Below are positions 24,364 through 38,199 of a stretch of 64,000 nucleotides of DNA, one piece after another (the first letter of the stretch is position 1; each line of letters opens with the position of its first letter). The notes beneath the pieces were generated by a model. That model saw only the letters and a program-made list of their open reading frames with translations, did no database searches and was not told where the DNA came from. The DNA is from Piper betle (lineage: Eukaryota; Streptophyta; Magnoliopsida; Piperales; Piperaceae), in NCBI GenBank assembly GCA_033002965.1, contig JAURVB010009040.1:16090-80089 (forward strand), in the 5' to 3' direction. The translations under genes and the position numbers were made by a program.

Positions 24364-25274
24364 AACTAAAATGTACATTAAACATACCCTGCATGCTTCA
24401 ATATATTAATCGCCCAAGTTCTGATTTGAATTTATTAAAAAATATTTCAAATAAAAAAAATTAAATATAGATTAAATTAAATGGAAATATATAATATAAT
24501 CAATTTAACCAATTTAAATTTACAAATAATACACAAATATGATGTCAAAAAGTAATACAATTGCATTCATCACAATTACATAAAAAAACATCAAACTATA
24601 ATTATTACATTTATTATCAACATCAATTTAAATTCTTTTTTTTAAATTACCAAATTCTATCAATGGCATTTCCCATCGGTGGCGTCTGTCCCAGTAGCAA
24701 GGAGGGCCAAGGAGGATGAAGTGGCGGCAGTGTGACTCGGTAGTGCGTGGCACGATGGGAGCATCAAATAGCCATGGCGTAGTGACAAGGCATGGCTAGT
24801 GCAATGCACAGCGGCGGCGAGGCACAACAACTTTGGGACCCGGCTGCGGTGTCAACACAGTAGGGGGAGACGGTCGACAATGCTGGGCTCGATTTGGGGG
24901 GCTTCTGCCCCCAACTTTATTTTAATGTGTCAAAGTGTTGTGACTGGCTTGCAACCACCATATCCGGTCTCAAAAAGAAATATAATACACGTGTGATTTC
25001 TTTTTGAAATAGTGACCATGTAGAGACTGCAAAGCGAGTCGTATAAAATAATTAACTTTTTCTAACCATAATTTGCAACCAGATATTGCAGCTACAAACG
25101 TGCGGTCAATAATACGGTTGCAAAAGGGTTACTAAATTCTTTAAATAATTTTGCAACTACTTTTACGGTCGTAAATTAAATCAGTTTCAACACGATTGCA
25201 AGCCGGTTCCTAATTTGCAACCACAATTCCTAGTTGCAAATATGGGATCGTAGACGAATGATTTTCTACTAGTG
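24364..25274 (-). mobile_element. Terminal and subterminal region of a CACTA element
   Basis: The right end reads GATTTTCTACTAGTG, the complement of CACTAGTAGAAAATC, a typical CACTA terminus. The last 350 bp are packed with short subterminal repeats in both orientations (TTGCAACC, GGTTGCAA, GGTCGTAAAT and variants), as in En/Spm elements. No opposite CACTA end occurs nearby. The TNP2 pieces to the left run on the minus strand, so this is best read as the 5' end of that same element. Confidence 0.7.
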
Positions 25275-25277
25275 AAC

Positions 25278-25421
25278 TTGAAGAATTCAAAGTATCTTGA
25301 TGTTAGTCTTGACTAAATATATAAATAAAAATTATGGGCTGAAGAATAAAGAGTCTACTATTGATATCCACTCCTCAAGAACCGATGAAAAATAAAGAAT
25401 TCAAAGTACCGGTGATTATAT
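25278..25421 (-). repeat. 5' tip of the 3' LTR of gypsy element 2
   Basis: The stretch 25277-25400 matches 37965-38085 (shared GAAGAATTC, AAATAT...TTATGGGCTGAA, AATAAAGAGTCTACTA). It sits directly next to a polypurine tract (minus strand CTTTAAGGGGGGTAGAA). It is therefore the beginning of the 3' LTR, cut off on the left by the CACTA insertion. Confidence 0.65.
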
Positions 25422-28400
25422 TCTACCCCCCTTAAAGAATTTTGCCCCAAAATTTGCTTAAGGAAAGAGTGTTGTTTACTTGATCTTCATGTCTGACTCA
25501 ACTTCCCAAGTGTCTTTTTCTAGAGCGTGATTCCTCTACGGAACCTTCACCATTGGAATAATTTTAGTTCTTAGCACCTTCACCTCAGTGTCTAGAATCT
25601 TCAGTGGCTTCTCAATATAAGGCATGTCCCTCTGAATTTCCAAATCCTTGTAGTCTATCATGTGAGATGCATCTGGAACATACTTCTTTAGCATGGATAT
25701 ATGAAACACATCATGAGCTCAAGTTAGCGTATGTGGTATAGCTAATTGATAAGCCAATTCCCCCGCATGTTTGAGTATTTCAAAAGGTCCCACATGTCTT
25801 GGACTTAACTTGTCAGACTTGCCAAATCTCATCACCCCTTTGATTGCTAAAATCTGAAGGAAAATATGTTTTCCTACTTTGAACTCTAATGTTCTTTTGT
25901 GTAAGTTTGCATATGATTTTTGATTGTTTTTGGCTTCTTTCATCGTTTCATTGATCAGTTCAACTAGCTTGACAGTTTCTTTGCACTAGATCTTTGGTGT
26001 GTAACTAACATGATGGTGAACTATATGGTCTTCCATACAATGCTTGAAATGACACCATACCTATAGCGGACTGATAGTTACTATTGTAAGCAAATTCCCC
26101 TAAGGGTAAATGGTCTTCCCAGCTGCCTTGCTAGTCTAAAATACAATAGGATCATAATAGTCCTTTTTGATTGACTGTTAGTATGTGGATGGAAGGCTTT
26201 ACTAAACTTGAGTTCTACTCCCATAGATACTTGGAATTATTTCCACTCTTGATGGAAACCTTGCATCCCTATTTGATATTATGAAAATAGGTGTACCATG
26301 TAATTTCGCTATATTGTGTATGTAGAGCTTAACCAATTGGTCCATATTCATGGTCAATTAGATTGGAATAAAGTGAGTAGATTTTGTGAGTTGATCTACT
26401 ATTACCCAAATTGCATCATGACTCTTCTTGTTTTTAGGTAGTCCAACTATAAAATTACACGTGATATTTTCCTAGAGCCACTTAGGTACTTCTAGTGTCT
26501 AAAGTTGTCCGCCTAGCCTTTGATGTTCAAATTTCACTTGTTGACTAGTTAAATAGTTTGAAACAAATGTAGCTATATCCTTCTTCATTCCTGGCCACCA
26601 ATACATCCTCTTCATATCTTGATACATCTTGGTAAACCCTTGATAGTTGGTTTATTTTGAACAATGTGCTTCTTGTAAGACTTCTTGTTTTGACTCCTCA
26701 CTCTTGGAACACAAGGTCGACCATCAAATTTAATGACTTCATCTTCTCCTTTCTTAACTTGTTCTAGAGAAGGGAGAAACCCTTGCAGCTCCTCATCTTT
26801 ACCATGGTCCACTTTGACTATATCAAGTAAGTCATTGGAGATAGTTAAATTCACCATGAGTGAATTCAACTTATATATGTGATTCACTTTTATAATATTC
26901 TCCATCATCTTCCATTGATTGGCCATAATGTTGGAAAGTTGTCCACATTGATTTTGGCTAAGAGCATCAGCTAATGCATTAGCTTTTGCTAGATGATCAG
27001 CTATATTGAAATCATAATTGTAAACTATAGCCATCTTGTTTGCCTTAGGATCTCGAAGATATATTTAAGACTCTTGTGATTAGTGAATACCTCAAATTTA
27101 GCTCCATATAAATAATGTCACTACACCTTGAGTGCAAAAACTATTGCTCCTAATTTTAGATCATGTAAAGGATAATTTTTCTTATGTGTTTTTCGTTGTC
27201 TAAAAGCATAGGTCATAACTTTGTCATTTTGTATGAGGACGCCTTCATAACCTTGGTTAGAATTGCAAGTATAGAAAAAGCCTTCTATTCCTTGTGGCAA
27301 TTTGAGAACTAGTGCTAATGGCAAACAATGTTGTAGTGTTTGAAAGTTCTCACATTTTTTATCCCATGTAAATTTCTTATCTCTTCTTCGTTAGAGAGGT
27401 TAATGAAATTGCTATTGTGAAGAAATCCTTGATAAACTTATGATAATACCTCGCAAGTTCTAGAAAACTCTTAACTTCAGTGACATTTTTAGGCTAAATC
27501 CATTCCATAATTGCTTCCACTTTAGAATGATCTACTAGCACACCATCCTTGGATATAATATGACCTAAGAATAAAACTTCATCCAAAATCACATTTTCTC
27601 AATTTGGCATACAACTTGTTCTTCCTCAATACTTCAAATGCTAATCATAGATGTTCCTCATGAGTTTGTTCATTATAAAAGTAGATTAATATGTCATCCA
27701 TGAAAGCAATGATAAAATCATCCAAGTACTCCTGAAAAATTTGATCCATCAAATCCATGAAAGCCGTTGAAGCATTGGTCAACCCAAAAGGCATAACCAA
27801 AACTCATAGTATCCATATCTTGTCTTGAATGCACTCTTCATGATATCCTCTTCTTTGATCCTTAATTGATGATATCTTGATCTCAAATCAATTTTAGAGA
27901 ACATACCAGTCAATTTCAGTTGATCAAATAAGTCATCAATCCTTGGTAAAGGGTACTTGTTCTTGATTGTGGCTTGAATCAACAATCAATAATAAATACA
28001 TAATCTAAGTGATTCATCTTTCTTCTTGACAAATAATATTAGTGCTCCCCATGGAGAATGACTAGGTCTGATAAAATCCCTTGTCAAGCATCTCTTTCCA
28101 TTGAGCTTTGAGTTCATGCAACTCGGTAGGTACCATTTTGTAAGGTGCCTTGAATACTGGAGTAGTTTCTAGCAATAAGTTAATAAGAAAACTCCATCTC
28201 CCTAGTTGGAGGTAAACCTAGTAGCTCTTCTAGAAAAACATCTAAGTATTTTGAGACAACCCTAACTGAAGATGGGTCAAGCTCCTTTGATTTTGACTAA
28301 ACTTCTACCACAGTAGCTAGGAATCCTTGACATCCTTGTCTTAGATACTTTGTTGCTTTGACATATGATATAATACATGAATGGTTCACTACTTCATCTC

Positions 28401-30063
28401 CTAGGAAGAATACAAGATTTCCCCGAAAAAATTTTCTCTTCAAAGTGATATCTCCCTTTTATTGCACTCTATGGTGACATAGTTCTTGGATAACCAATCT
28501 ATCCCTAGTATAAGATCAATCCCTATCAAATGATACAGAGTAGAATCTCACACTATTAACTTCCCTCTACATGCATTAGGATAGGTCCTAATTGTTTGTC
28601 AACTAGTGTTTGATCTCCCTTAGGTGTACTTACAATTAGTGACGGATCTAAATCCCTAGGTTTCAACCCAACTTTTTTGGCTAATCTATATGTCATAAAT
28701 AAATGTGTGCAACCAGAAAAAAGAAGGAAAGCTGAAATTCCAGAGACAATGATCATACTCTGAACTAAGTTGTTCCTGGCCGCATCTCTTGCATTGGCTA
28801 CTCTCAATTTGGCTAAACTGGTGCATTTTCCTCCATGAGTTTAGGGCAATTCTTCATGATATGACCAGCTTCTCCACATGCAAAATATTTGTTGGAACTC
28901 TTTAGGCACTCTCCAGTGTGTCTCTTCTTGCAATGATGGGACACATGATTGGTCTTCTCATCTTCATTCCTTTTCCTTTTTGAATCCATATTTTGCTTGT
29001 TCTAGTTGTTATGATTGTTCTCAATTGAAGTAGGCTTGTCATTGTTGTTAGAAGTCGAACTCCCATTGGTGTTCTTGCTTTTGTCCTTCTTGTTCAATGG
29101 TCTATATTGTTTTGCAAGAACTTCCTCAGTAACATATGCAATAGCTAACTACTTCGGCAAGTGTCCTAGGTCTTTGATTGACAACATAGCCCTTGAGTGC
29201 AAACTGGAGTGCCCAAACAAACTTGTTAGTCTAAGCTCTTTGTGTAAATCATTCCAATTACATAAACTTTTGCTCAAACTCATGCATAGTTAGATTGCTT
29301 TGCCTAATATTACTGAACTCTCTAGTTTTTTGTTACCTGACTTGCTCTAGATAGAATATAAAATTGAAAGCCTCCATAAATTCAGCCTATGTGATTGTCT
29401 CAAATTGATGATGAGAAAAAATAGATCTCTAAGGTGCTTCCCACAAGAAAGTTGATTCCTCCTCAAACATGCAAGAAGCAAGTCTCACCCAATGGTTCTT
29501 AGGCACTTCCAGTTTTCAGCATGTTCAGAGTTCATAACTTTGACATTATTAGGTTCAGTGGTACCGTTCAAATATTTAGCAGCATTCTTGATATATTTCT
29601 CCAAAGTGTAGACACTTGGCATGACCGACTGTGTAGGTGGTGGAGGTGGTACTACAACCACTGGCTCGTGATACTCTTTCGGCACCTTTGGTACCTTTGG
29701 AACATCTAAGAGTTGATGTCCCACTGGTGGTGTCTTCCTTGAATTCCTTGAGCAAATAATTGTTGAATGGTTTCCTAAGTAGCTTAACAATTATGAGCAA
29801 AGCCATTCATTATGGAAATTAAGTTCAAGATTTCATACTACTGTTGTTGCAATTGCTCATTCGGAGCTTGTAGTTGCTGGTTGGTGATCCTGTTGGCCAT
29901 CTCTTCACCACACAACAAACTACGAATCAATCTTTGACATATGTTTGTTAGAACCTATTATTCTATCTTGTAAGGAATGTAGTACTCAGAAGATATTGAA
30001 ACGAGGTGGACATGCGTAAGGTAAACATGGCAACAAAAATAAAATCGAGCTATGATGCCAACT
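25422..30063 (-). pseudogene. Ty3/gypsy chromovirus-like element 2, internal domain (gag-pol)
   Basis: From right to left on the minus strand: primer site (30049-30061), gag remnants (about 28960-29940), zinc knuckle (about 28830-28900, ACGEAGHIMKNC), protease region (28556-28807: FMTYRLAKKVGLKPRDLD and VSTPKGD, with the DTGA active site lost), reverse transcriptase (about 27400-28260; [31 protein letters not shown] and an FMDDILIY motif near 27690), RNase H (26950-27330; YAFRQRKTHKKNYPLHDLKL), integrase (about 26000-26640, degraded, with GPF-type module at 25719-25943) and a chromodomain-like tail (25480-25640). It ends at a polypurine tract at 25422-25432. Many stops and frameshifts are present. 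Domain order RT-RH-IN plus a tail fits plant chromoviruses. Confidence 0.9.
30049..30061 (-). other. Primer-binding site of gypsy element 2
   Basis: On the minus strand TTGGCATCATAGC follows the LTR end by two bases. It is a mutated form of the initiator-tRNA-Met site TGGTATCAGAGC and fixes the orientation of this LTR family. Confidence 0.7.
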
Positions 30064-31510
30064 TGTAACGTCCCCAATTTATACACATGATACTTTATAA
30101 ACCGAGATCATTACATTAATTATGTGATCATGATTTAATAAAAATACTTAATGAAGTAATTATATAAATTGCAAAAATAAATACTAATATATACTGATCG
30201 TTTCATTATGTCATCGTATATAACTACTACACATGTCCATATATCCTAATTAAAAATATACCTGTCCAAGTACCAACTCAATAAAAGGTCTACTAATCTA
30301 TTATCCTAATAAGCAAATAAAAATAAATCCTAATAAGTTGAGTTTTTCCATGCCCGCACTCCAAGGTCTTTCAATACCTACGCATAAGCAAAATTTTTTT
30401 GCTCAGTACCAATAATAATACTAAGTCCACTACTTACATAAGTTGTAAACAAGTAAAATGACCAAATAAAACTAATCTACAAATGATTAAACGAGGAAGA
30501 AAACCAAGCAAAATGTTGAACATACTTGCATATAACTGATAACCGAAATAACTTGTAACAAGTACGTGCACATAAAATGATAACTGGATTTACTAAACGT
30601 GTCATAATACTTGATAACTGATAAACTTGATCAACCAATTAATATTACTTGTATGACTTACTAACAAGTCCCAGGAGATTAATTAATCATGAAAATATAC
30701 TGAGATAATTACCCATGTGTCTTACATGTAAGCCCTAGTAAGTTAACTTGATTGAATAACATTGAATACTATATTCACAATTAAACATGGGTGATAAGAA
30801 TACAACATAAAAACACATGAAATCAAAACTTTATAATAGGGTTGGCTCTTGGGTTGCCTTGACTTCTGATAATTTGACGCATAAGTACCTTCTCAGAGTT
30901 ATTGCATCCTAATTTTGGGAAATGTTGTGGCCACTACATGACCCATGCAATAAAATAAATAAAATAACCACTGGTGATCACTAGCACCATGTAACGACCT
31001 AATCTAAAGTGCAAACTAATGTGTTATGTCATTTATTCAAAAGTGGTTAACCGAAGTTGAAGATCTGTAGTCAATTCCTACTTACAAACAAGATCTTACC
31101 CCAGTAGGTATTAGATGTAGGACTAAGTTGAGGGATCTCACAATCCATCCATGTTAGGAAATTTCTTCCTCACACACCATTAGGATACTAGCCGGTCCTT
31201 GCTCAAGGGTGGTGCACCAAAGTCTATGGTATATCTAGTACATCTATTGAACCGTCATGAATTTAGATAAAACTACATGAAAATATGTTGTTAGGTCTAG
31301 GCCTTGTGCTTCTACTTAACACTTGAAAACTATAAGTTCAACATGATACTTATAACTTATTAATCTCATTACTTGATAACGTCTATACTTGTAGTTATAA
31401 CACAAAAATGTAATAGGAAATATGACATAACCACGATTAACCAATCTAAACATCGTCAACTAGAGGTTCATAAAGCAACACAAATAATGAATAAACACGA
31501 ACCTAATCAG

Positions 31511-34500
31511 TGTGCAAAAACACCCCAATTCGGTTCACCTGTGAACTGAACTGGAAATGCTACCGCGACCAAACATTCACTAATCTACTTAATTTGGTTA
31601 TGCACACCCGAATCTACCCTCAGTGTCTCACGATAGTGGTGAAAACATACAATGCATGGATGAAATGTTTAGGCTCTAATGTAGCTCTAGATGCATAATG
31701 TGATATGGCAATAGTATTCAAAACAAAGCAGCTAGTTAAAAGTTCAGAAAACAAAGATTTGTACAACAAAATGGATACGGTTTCCCTAAAAGTGCAACAA
31801 GAAATATTTTACATACATAACAATAAAAACTTAAAACAATACCAAAACATTTTACTTTTCACACACAATTACAACATAACCATTTTTATCTTCCTGAGTC
31901 AGGTCTCGACCATATTAGTTCATCCCATTCAATTCTATTCATAATGCTATCCCATTGACCATTTCATTAAATTCACACTACATTCCCTGCAATAAAACAT
32001 CATAACATTTTATCCACATCATTCACAACAATTTATCGTATTACAATTCCCATTCCATTCGGTAGGTACATGTGTGCATGGTGCATCACTGCTCCTTAGC
32101 AGTCTCGAGAGCGCTTAATCATTCTGGTTCTCACATACATAAATAATACAAAAACGTCAGTAATGAGTGTTACTGATACAGAAATAACAAATAATCAAAC
32201 TGGCACAGGATGTAACCCCCTATTTCAGTTCACCAGCGAACCAAAACAGGAAATGCTATCGACAACCGAACCCTTCGCTAATCTACTTAATTTGGTTAAG
32301 CCGATCTGGATCTAACCTTAGTGTCTCAAGATGGTGATGCAAACATACAATGCATAGATGAGATGTTTAGGTTCTAACGTTGTTCTAAATAAATGTTGTG
32401 ATATGCAATCATATTCAAAACAAAACAAACACGTGAAAAGTTTGAAAAATAATTATTTTGAAACAAAACAGACAGAGTCTCCCCTAAAAGTGCAATAGGG
32501 ACCACCATGTCAATGACAAATGTTATATATGGATAACAATAGAAATAGCAAACATAGAAAAACATGATGTTCTTCTCACAACATTTTCATTATCATCATT
32601 TTCCTTCTTCTGAGCTGAGTCTGGAGTCCATTTCCTAGCTTGTTCAATTCTAGTGGCAGTTATAATCACATGTAAAACATATTAGGGTTTTCTCACAACA
32701 ATCCTGCAATAAAACATTCAAACATTTAATTCACAACTATTCACAACAGTACATCACACCACAATTTCTATTCTATTTGGTGGGTACATGCGTACATGGT
32801 ATATTGTTGCTCATTCGTAGTCCCAACAATGCTCAATCATCCAGATTCTCACATACATACAAAATATAAAAATGTCAGTAACGAGTGTTACTAGTCCAGA
32901 AATAACTAATAATCAGACTAGCACAGGAATGCTGGCTCTCCTATTAAATGAAATCATTCGTATACTTCTTCATAGAATATCTCATAAGGGCACTAATTAT
33001 GAACCGTCGGCCTCAGTTTGACAGTGTCCCATTCTCACTTGTCAGGGGTCTCAACAAATTTTAAAATTATCCCTTGCGTGAGAAAATCAATTATCCTTTA
33101 GCCCTCTACATTCTCCATATCACTCTTGGCCTTGAGCACAGAAGCCGAGAAAACTATATATGCATAGGTTGGGTAGGGATTACAATATAGTAGGTCTGAA
33201 GGCATCATGATCTAGATCTGAGTTATCTAAAACAAATATGAGGGATCTCATCATAGAGTGTCATTAATCAGGAAATTTGTACGATTAAATAACCTGTGTA
33301 GAGTGGGATACTATAAATCCACCACTCAATACATCTGGATACCTATTAAAACAAATCACGATAGAGTGAGAGAGTCAAACCAGAAGTGAGTCCTAAACGG
33401 ACTTGGTAGAAGCTCCAATCGTGTCCATGCGCTTAAGTGGCGAGCTCCTACTTCGTACCTACATATCAGAAACTAAAAGCTAACGCCCACTATCTAAAAT
33501 GATGCATTTACATCCAATATCACACTTACATCAAAGCACTCGCATCAATCCATATTAAGTTTTTCTAAGAAACGTTGCATTTGATTAATAACTCATACTT
33601 AATTTACTTAATTAGTTCCTTATATTTATTTTAATACAATTCAAATCACACAAAATTCAAATCAAATCCTAGCATGTTGTGCTTACAATTATCAATTTTA
33701 ATTAATTAGGTCGGAGCTAATTATACCTACCGTTGCCGGCGATCGGCGACGACTATGGTTTGTCTTTGAGGCTTGAATTTGGCACCTGGCAGCATCTAAA
33801 GTTCAATTAGGTTTAGCTGAACAAATTTAGCAAAAATCTGGTGTTTTTCGGTGAATTTTAGAGAATCTAATTTTTGGCAGTTTTCAACGGTTTTCCAGTG
33901 ACCTTTTCGACGAGGTGATCAGGGCTGTAGGCCCTTGGCTAGCTTCGGTGGTGGTGCTTGGGGGTGGGGAAGGGCTCCTGGGATCGAAGGGGGCAACCAC
34001 AAGGTGATTCGGGGTGGTGACGAGGTGAAGATGAGGAAGTGTCAAGGAAGGGTTAGGGTGGCAATTTCGTAAATGAAATTTGACTTGACTCCGACTTGAG
34101 TAAAAAATAATAACTAACTCCTAATAAATAAATTTTTTTTCAAAAAAGATGGAAAAATACTATAAAATATAATATACTTCATAACATCAAAATAAAATTT
34201 TCTACAACTAATAACCTACCCAAACTTCTATATAACATGTCCTAATGCGTTATTCAGTCTAAAAATAATTGTACAATCAAATATAAAAAATAACTACATA
34301 TTGTTATATACTCAAATAACTCATTTCTCATCATTTTTTAAAATTATCATCATATGCTCAGGTGCACTTAACCCTCATCGCTCATAACACAAGGCTGGCC
34401 TTGGCTCAGCACGCGAGTCATGAAACTAACTCCACTCAAAACGACGGTTAAATTAATTGATTCATTACTGTAAAACTTTGACTTGAGTCACGGGTCTGAC

Positions 34501-34590
34501 TCCCTTGTTAAATGAAATCATTCATCTACTTCTGCAATAAAAACTCTCATAAGGGAACTAATCAAGAGCCCTTAGCCTTCGTCGGTTCGA
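31511..34590 (-). mobile_element. Family-B LTR copy 2, interrupted and truncated
   Basis: Starts near TGCAAAAACACCCCAATTCGG and follows copy 1 (from 21589) for about 700 bp. It is split by family-B copy 3 at 32211. The sequence resumes at about 34498 (CTGACTCCCTTGTTAAATG, continuing the text expected after the split) up to about 34590, where another repeat begins. Confidence 0.65.
32211..34497 (-). mobile_element. Family-B LTR copy 3, nested inside copy 2
   Basis: Starts TGTAACCCCCTATTTCAG and ends near GAGTCACGGGT, about a dozen bases short of the expected TTTTACA. It aligns with copy 1 over most of its length (for example the AACTATATATGCATAGGTTG block at 33152 and 22732). The last bases and the right-hand target copy seem deleted. 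Its GC-rich patch (33890-34080) is shorter than in copies 1 and 4. Confidence 0.7.
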
Positions 34591-36203
34591 TGGGGCCAAA
34601 GGCCCTCTTGCTGGGAAAAGAAATCGTGTGAAATATAAAATTAAATACTACGAATGAGGAATAAACACTCAAGATTTTTATGTGGTTCCTTAGGGTTCAA
34701 CTTGAATCCCTAAGTCAGTCCATAGTATGATTGATACTCACAATCCACTATTTCTTCTTTGACTTTACACTTTACATAAAATAGTGAATTTTGCCGCCTT
34801 TGAATAAATTTGTCTTTGAGATCTTTGATTCCAATGCCCTGGTTCATCCCTTTCTGATCTTCAAATATTCAAAATAACCTCACCACAATTTCTAGAGCAT
34901 CCAAAAATGATGGGGTAGAAAGTTTCGTCTCAATCCAAGGTTGGGAAGGCCTTCAAATTATTTTCGGAGTGATAATAAGCTTGGACAGGACCACTTCGTG
35001 TTGGTTCAAACCAAGAAAATGTTGGACCAGACTATTTGGCATACACAGATGCTGGGATTTACTAGTGTGCTCAGGCTATAGGTGGTGTACACTATGCTAG
35101 TTTCAATCTGGGTCACGGGTGGTCATGGACACAATTTGGCTTCACTGTCACGGTCCGGGTCGGTTCGAAAATCCAACTAGATCGTTGGTTAGCGGGATGT
35201 GGTCGCATACATGAACATCATAAATGGGCCCGACAGGTGAGACTCTTGTTGGTGGTCCGACGGTTTGTGGTAGCAGTAGTGATGGTGGAAAGTCCCGGCG
35301 GAGTTGGTTTTTGGTAGAGTTTTTCGTCATTTTCCGGTGAAGGTAGCGGCTTATTATGGCTGTACTTGATTTGGGTTTGTACTCAGTAGACAAGGGTGAT
35401 CGATTGAAGGCGGCAACTTGTTCTGAGGTGGCTCTAGTTGGTCGGACAAAGGCTAGAAAGATGACCACGTGCTGGTGACTCTTCTCGACGAGCAAATCTT
35501 AACTCGAGTTTATTGATGGTGTTGAGGAGAGTCGGGTGGCAGTGTCTATCTAGATTAGTGGGTTGGCCGTACACATGACAACAAGGTCTAGCTGCTTGAT
35601 GCTTCGACGAGCCACTTCTCGAAGCTTTTCTGGCGACTGAGCTACTTCTTTGGAGGTGGCTCTCAGTTGGATTTTTTTCCCGGTTGTGAAGGGATCCATT
35701 GGAGGTTGTGGTGTGGCCAGTGATGGCTTGGGATCCATCAGAGGTTCGTGGTTGTGGTGTGGCTAGTGGAGGCCGAAAAATAGGCTGCTTCATGGTGGTT
35801 TACAATTCTAGCAGGGAGCTTTTCTAGGCTTTTCTGGCGAGGGTGGCTATGATAGCGGTAGTTCTCGGTTGGGTTGTGTCGAGGGCATTCCAAACTTTCA
35901 TCTGGTAGGCTTGGGGATCTCCATAGATAAATCTTTAGTAAGGGGCTCGTCCCCTTCTTTCTTCCTTTCCTGCTTCTTTCTTCTGCTCATCTTCTCTCTT
36001 CTTTTTTCTGTCAATGTACGAGCCCCCTTCACTGCTTTTTTCCTCTGTCATTTATAGAAGTCTAAAGGGAGTTTCACAGTTCTACAATTCGAAGCTTCAA
36101 ATCATACCCTCCCCCTTGGTTGGTTCTGAATTGATGGCCTGAAATCTTCACCCGCCTCCTCTTATCCACTCCTTATCCTCTTCCTTTGATTTTGGAACCA
36201 CTA
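34590..36203. repeat. Copia-like LTR region of uncertain limits
   Basis: Near 34635-34710 the sequence GTGTGAAATATAAAATTAAA and ACTCAAGATTTTTATGTGGT resembles the start of many plant copia LTRs. A GC-rich part (35150-35860) has overlapping low-complexity frames on the minus strand and internal repeats of GTGGTGTGGC. A pyrimidine-rich part follows (35950-36050). It ends against the family-A LTR at 36204. I saw no matching second copy, so the borders and identity are unsure. Confidence 0.4.
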
Positions 36204-37400
36204 TGTAACGACCCGCTCGAACCAGCCCGAGTGTTACTTAAAAAGTTAAATTGATGTAAACATAACTTCAAGAACATGAATCAATAACATGAATTCTAAT
36301 ATGGCAATAAGTCTAGAATTTATAAATCATCAAAATAAAACGTGTTTTTATAGCATGCGACAATGCATAAAATAAACTAACTCAAAGTCCCACAGTCTCG
36401 AACCGTTTCCCATAGTCACATTTATAACACAAGAGAATAAAAAGGAAGTCCAATTTATTATCAATTCACCAAACCTTGGTTGATAAAAGAAACCCCAACC
36501 ACACTTTTATTCTTCAGTCCAAAGCTATTCACATATGGGGGCAATTCCACATTAGTGATAAAACCACTAAGCTGCATAATTAAATGAAACAAGTCAATAT
36601 AATCCCTATTATCATTTCACGAGACTTTTAGTTGTTATGAGCCTATGCCGAGCTCTTAATATGCTAGGAGGGATGGCCACCCCATCCAGCTCAATCCCAT
36701 GCATGCACACACACGTTACGTGGCCCACGGCTTGTAGTTGCAGATATTTGCCATTCACTCACCCTCTCAGTATCACAAGTGCATAATGAGCCGTCTTGCG
36801 CCATTGTGCCCTGTCACCCCTTTAGGCATGGGGGCAGGTAGATTTAACCGGGTAAATAATAAAATGGGAAAATAATTAACCATGTAGAATTAACCGGGTA
36901 GAGAATATAATACGTTTGGTCCTTCCGGGACCGCGTCGAATATATTATTTTTTTTTCACAGTCTTTACAACTCATAAGACGATAGAGACTGCAACTCAAT
37001 TATCCTAACCCAACCAATTACATAGCATAGGACATTAATGCAGCAACAACAAAACAAAACGACCATGAATTGATGAAATAACAAAACTTTACATGACAAT
37101 CATGAGTTGATGAAGCAGCAGAAGTTTACATGACGATCATGAATTGCATGAAAACTAAGAGTAGGGAAATAGGAAGGATACCCAAGCAAGGAAGAAGCCG
37201 GCTCTGGAAGAGGAGAAGAAGATGAGAGTAGGTGGCTAGGGTGAGGAAGAGAAGAAATAGGTGGCTAGGGTGAGGATGACGCCCCCTCACAAAAATATAA
37301 AATGAGAATGACGGCTAGCGTATGGGAAAACACCCCAACACCCGTATTTCATTTAACGGGGTAAAGAACAAAATATAATATTTAACCGGGTAGAGAACAT
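36204..37400 (-). mobile_element. Family-A LTR copy (A3), short form
   Basis: Starts TGTAACGACCCGCTCG. 36290-36700 parallels A1 and A2. 36700-36840 carries the block that A1 holds inverted. At 36840-36969 it runs to the family-A end (CGTCGAATATATTA ... TCTTTACA). A second, partial copy of the promoter-side block follows (37100-37400: GACGGCTAGCG, AACACCCCAACACCCGTATT, AACCGGGTAGAGAA). There is no tandem array. A clear target duplication was not found. Confidence 0.6.
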
Positions 37401-38199
37401 CTTTTCACCAAAAGCTTTCAAACAAGAGAGAGAGCACGTAGAGAGATAGGGAAGGAAGAAGACACCAAGGTAGAGACAGAGGGATGGCTAGGGTTGCAAA
37501 ATAGAAGAAGTTCAACTCCCTAATGCCTTATATCCTCCCCTAATTCACACTTGTCCTAGAATGCCCTCTTCCTAATTCTAAAATACTAAACTACCATTAG
37601 ACCCCTACATGGATCCTAAACGTTACACTTAGACAAGCTTATCCATAACCATTAATCGTAATTGACTCATAAGTCCAATTAGAATCTTTGGCTACCCAAA
37701 TATGATTGGCTTTACTTAAATCCACCCAAAGGTATAAAATAAGTATTTAACCTCTTAAACATCTTAAAAAAATGACAAACATCTTGTAAGTGATATAGAC
37801 TCGGTTCACATGTGACCGTGTCCACTTTGTTCACCATAGCCTAAACATTGTCTGATTTCTTATTCTATAAAATTTAACTTGACCGATAATTCCTAATTGA
37901 GATAGAACATTAGAAAAATAATTAACATGGCTAAACCCAATAAAATCAACTGCATAATTTGAAGAATTCTAAATATCTTGATATTAGTCTTGACTAAATA
38001 TACAAAGAAAAACTTTTATGGGCTGAAAAATAAAGAGTCTACTACTAATATCTTCTCCAGAGAAGAAGAAGATAATAAAAACTAAGTAATAATAGTAAAA
38101 GTACCATTTATTAAAATCTCAAGCAATCACATTTTGATCTGTGTACCTACACCGATTGAGACTTTACCTGATAAAAAAAGTGATAGGAAGAGTACTAGT

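Larger units (their letters stand above)
12300..25274 (-). mobile_element. Composite: one CACTA element dismembered by later insertions
   Basis: Minus-strand order is: terminus and subterminal repeats (25274-24364), [solo LTR B1 inserted], leader and TNP2 start (21588-20529), [family-A LTR A2 inserted], TNP2 middle (17332-16963), [253-bp repeat, LTR A1 and + strand gypsy fragment], DUF4216 end (12720-12300). The colinearity of three transposase parts on one strand supports a single element. The 3' terminus was not found, so the left limit is arbitrary. Confidence 0.6.
30064..38120 (-). mobile_element. 5' LTR of gypsy element 2, expanded by nested insertions
   Basis: The left edge TGTAACGTCCCC touches the primer site. 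The right part (37965-38120) matches the 3' LTR tip at 25278-25421. The pieces that belong to this LTR are 30064-31510 and roughly 37400-38120. Between them lie family-B copies (31511-34590), a copia-like LTR (34590-36203) and a family-A copy (36204-37400). Confidence 0.65.

Noticed and set aside
35148..35793. Minus-strand frames of 115 and 119 residues
   Set aside because: Low-complexity, repeated units, no domain, within a repeat-rich block between LTRs.
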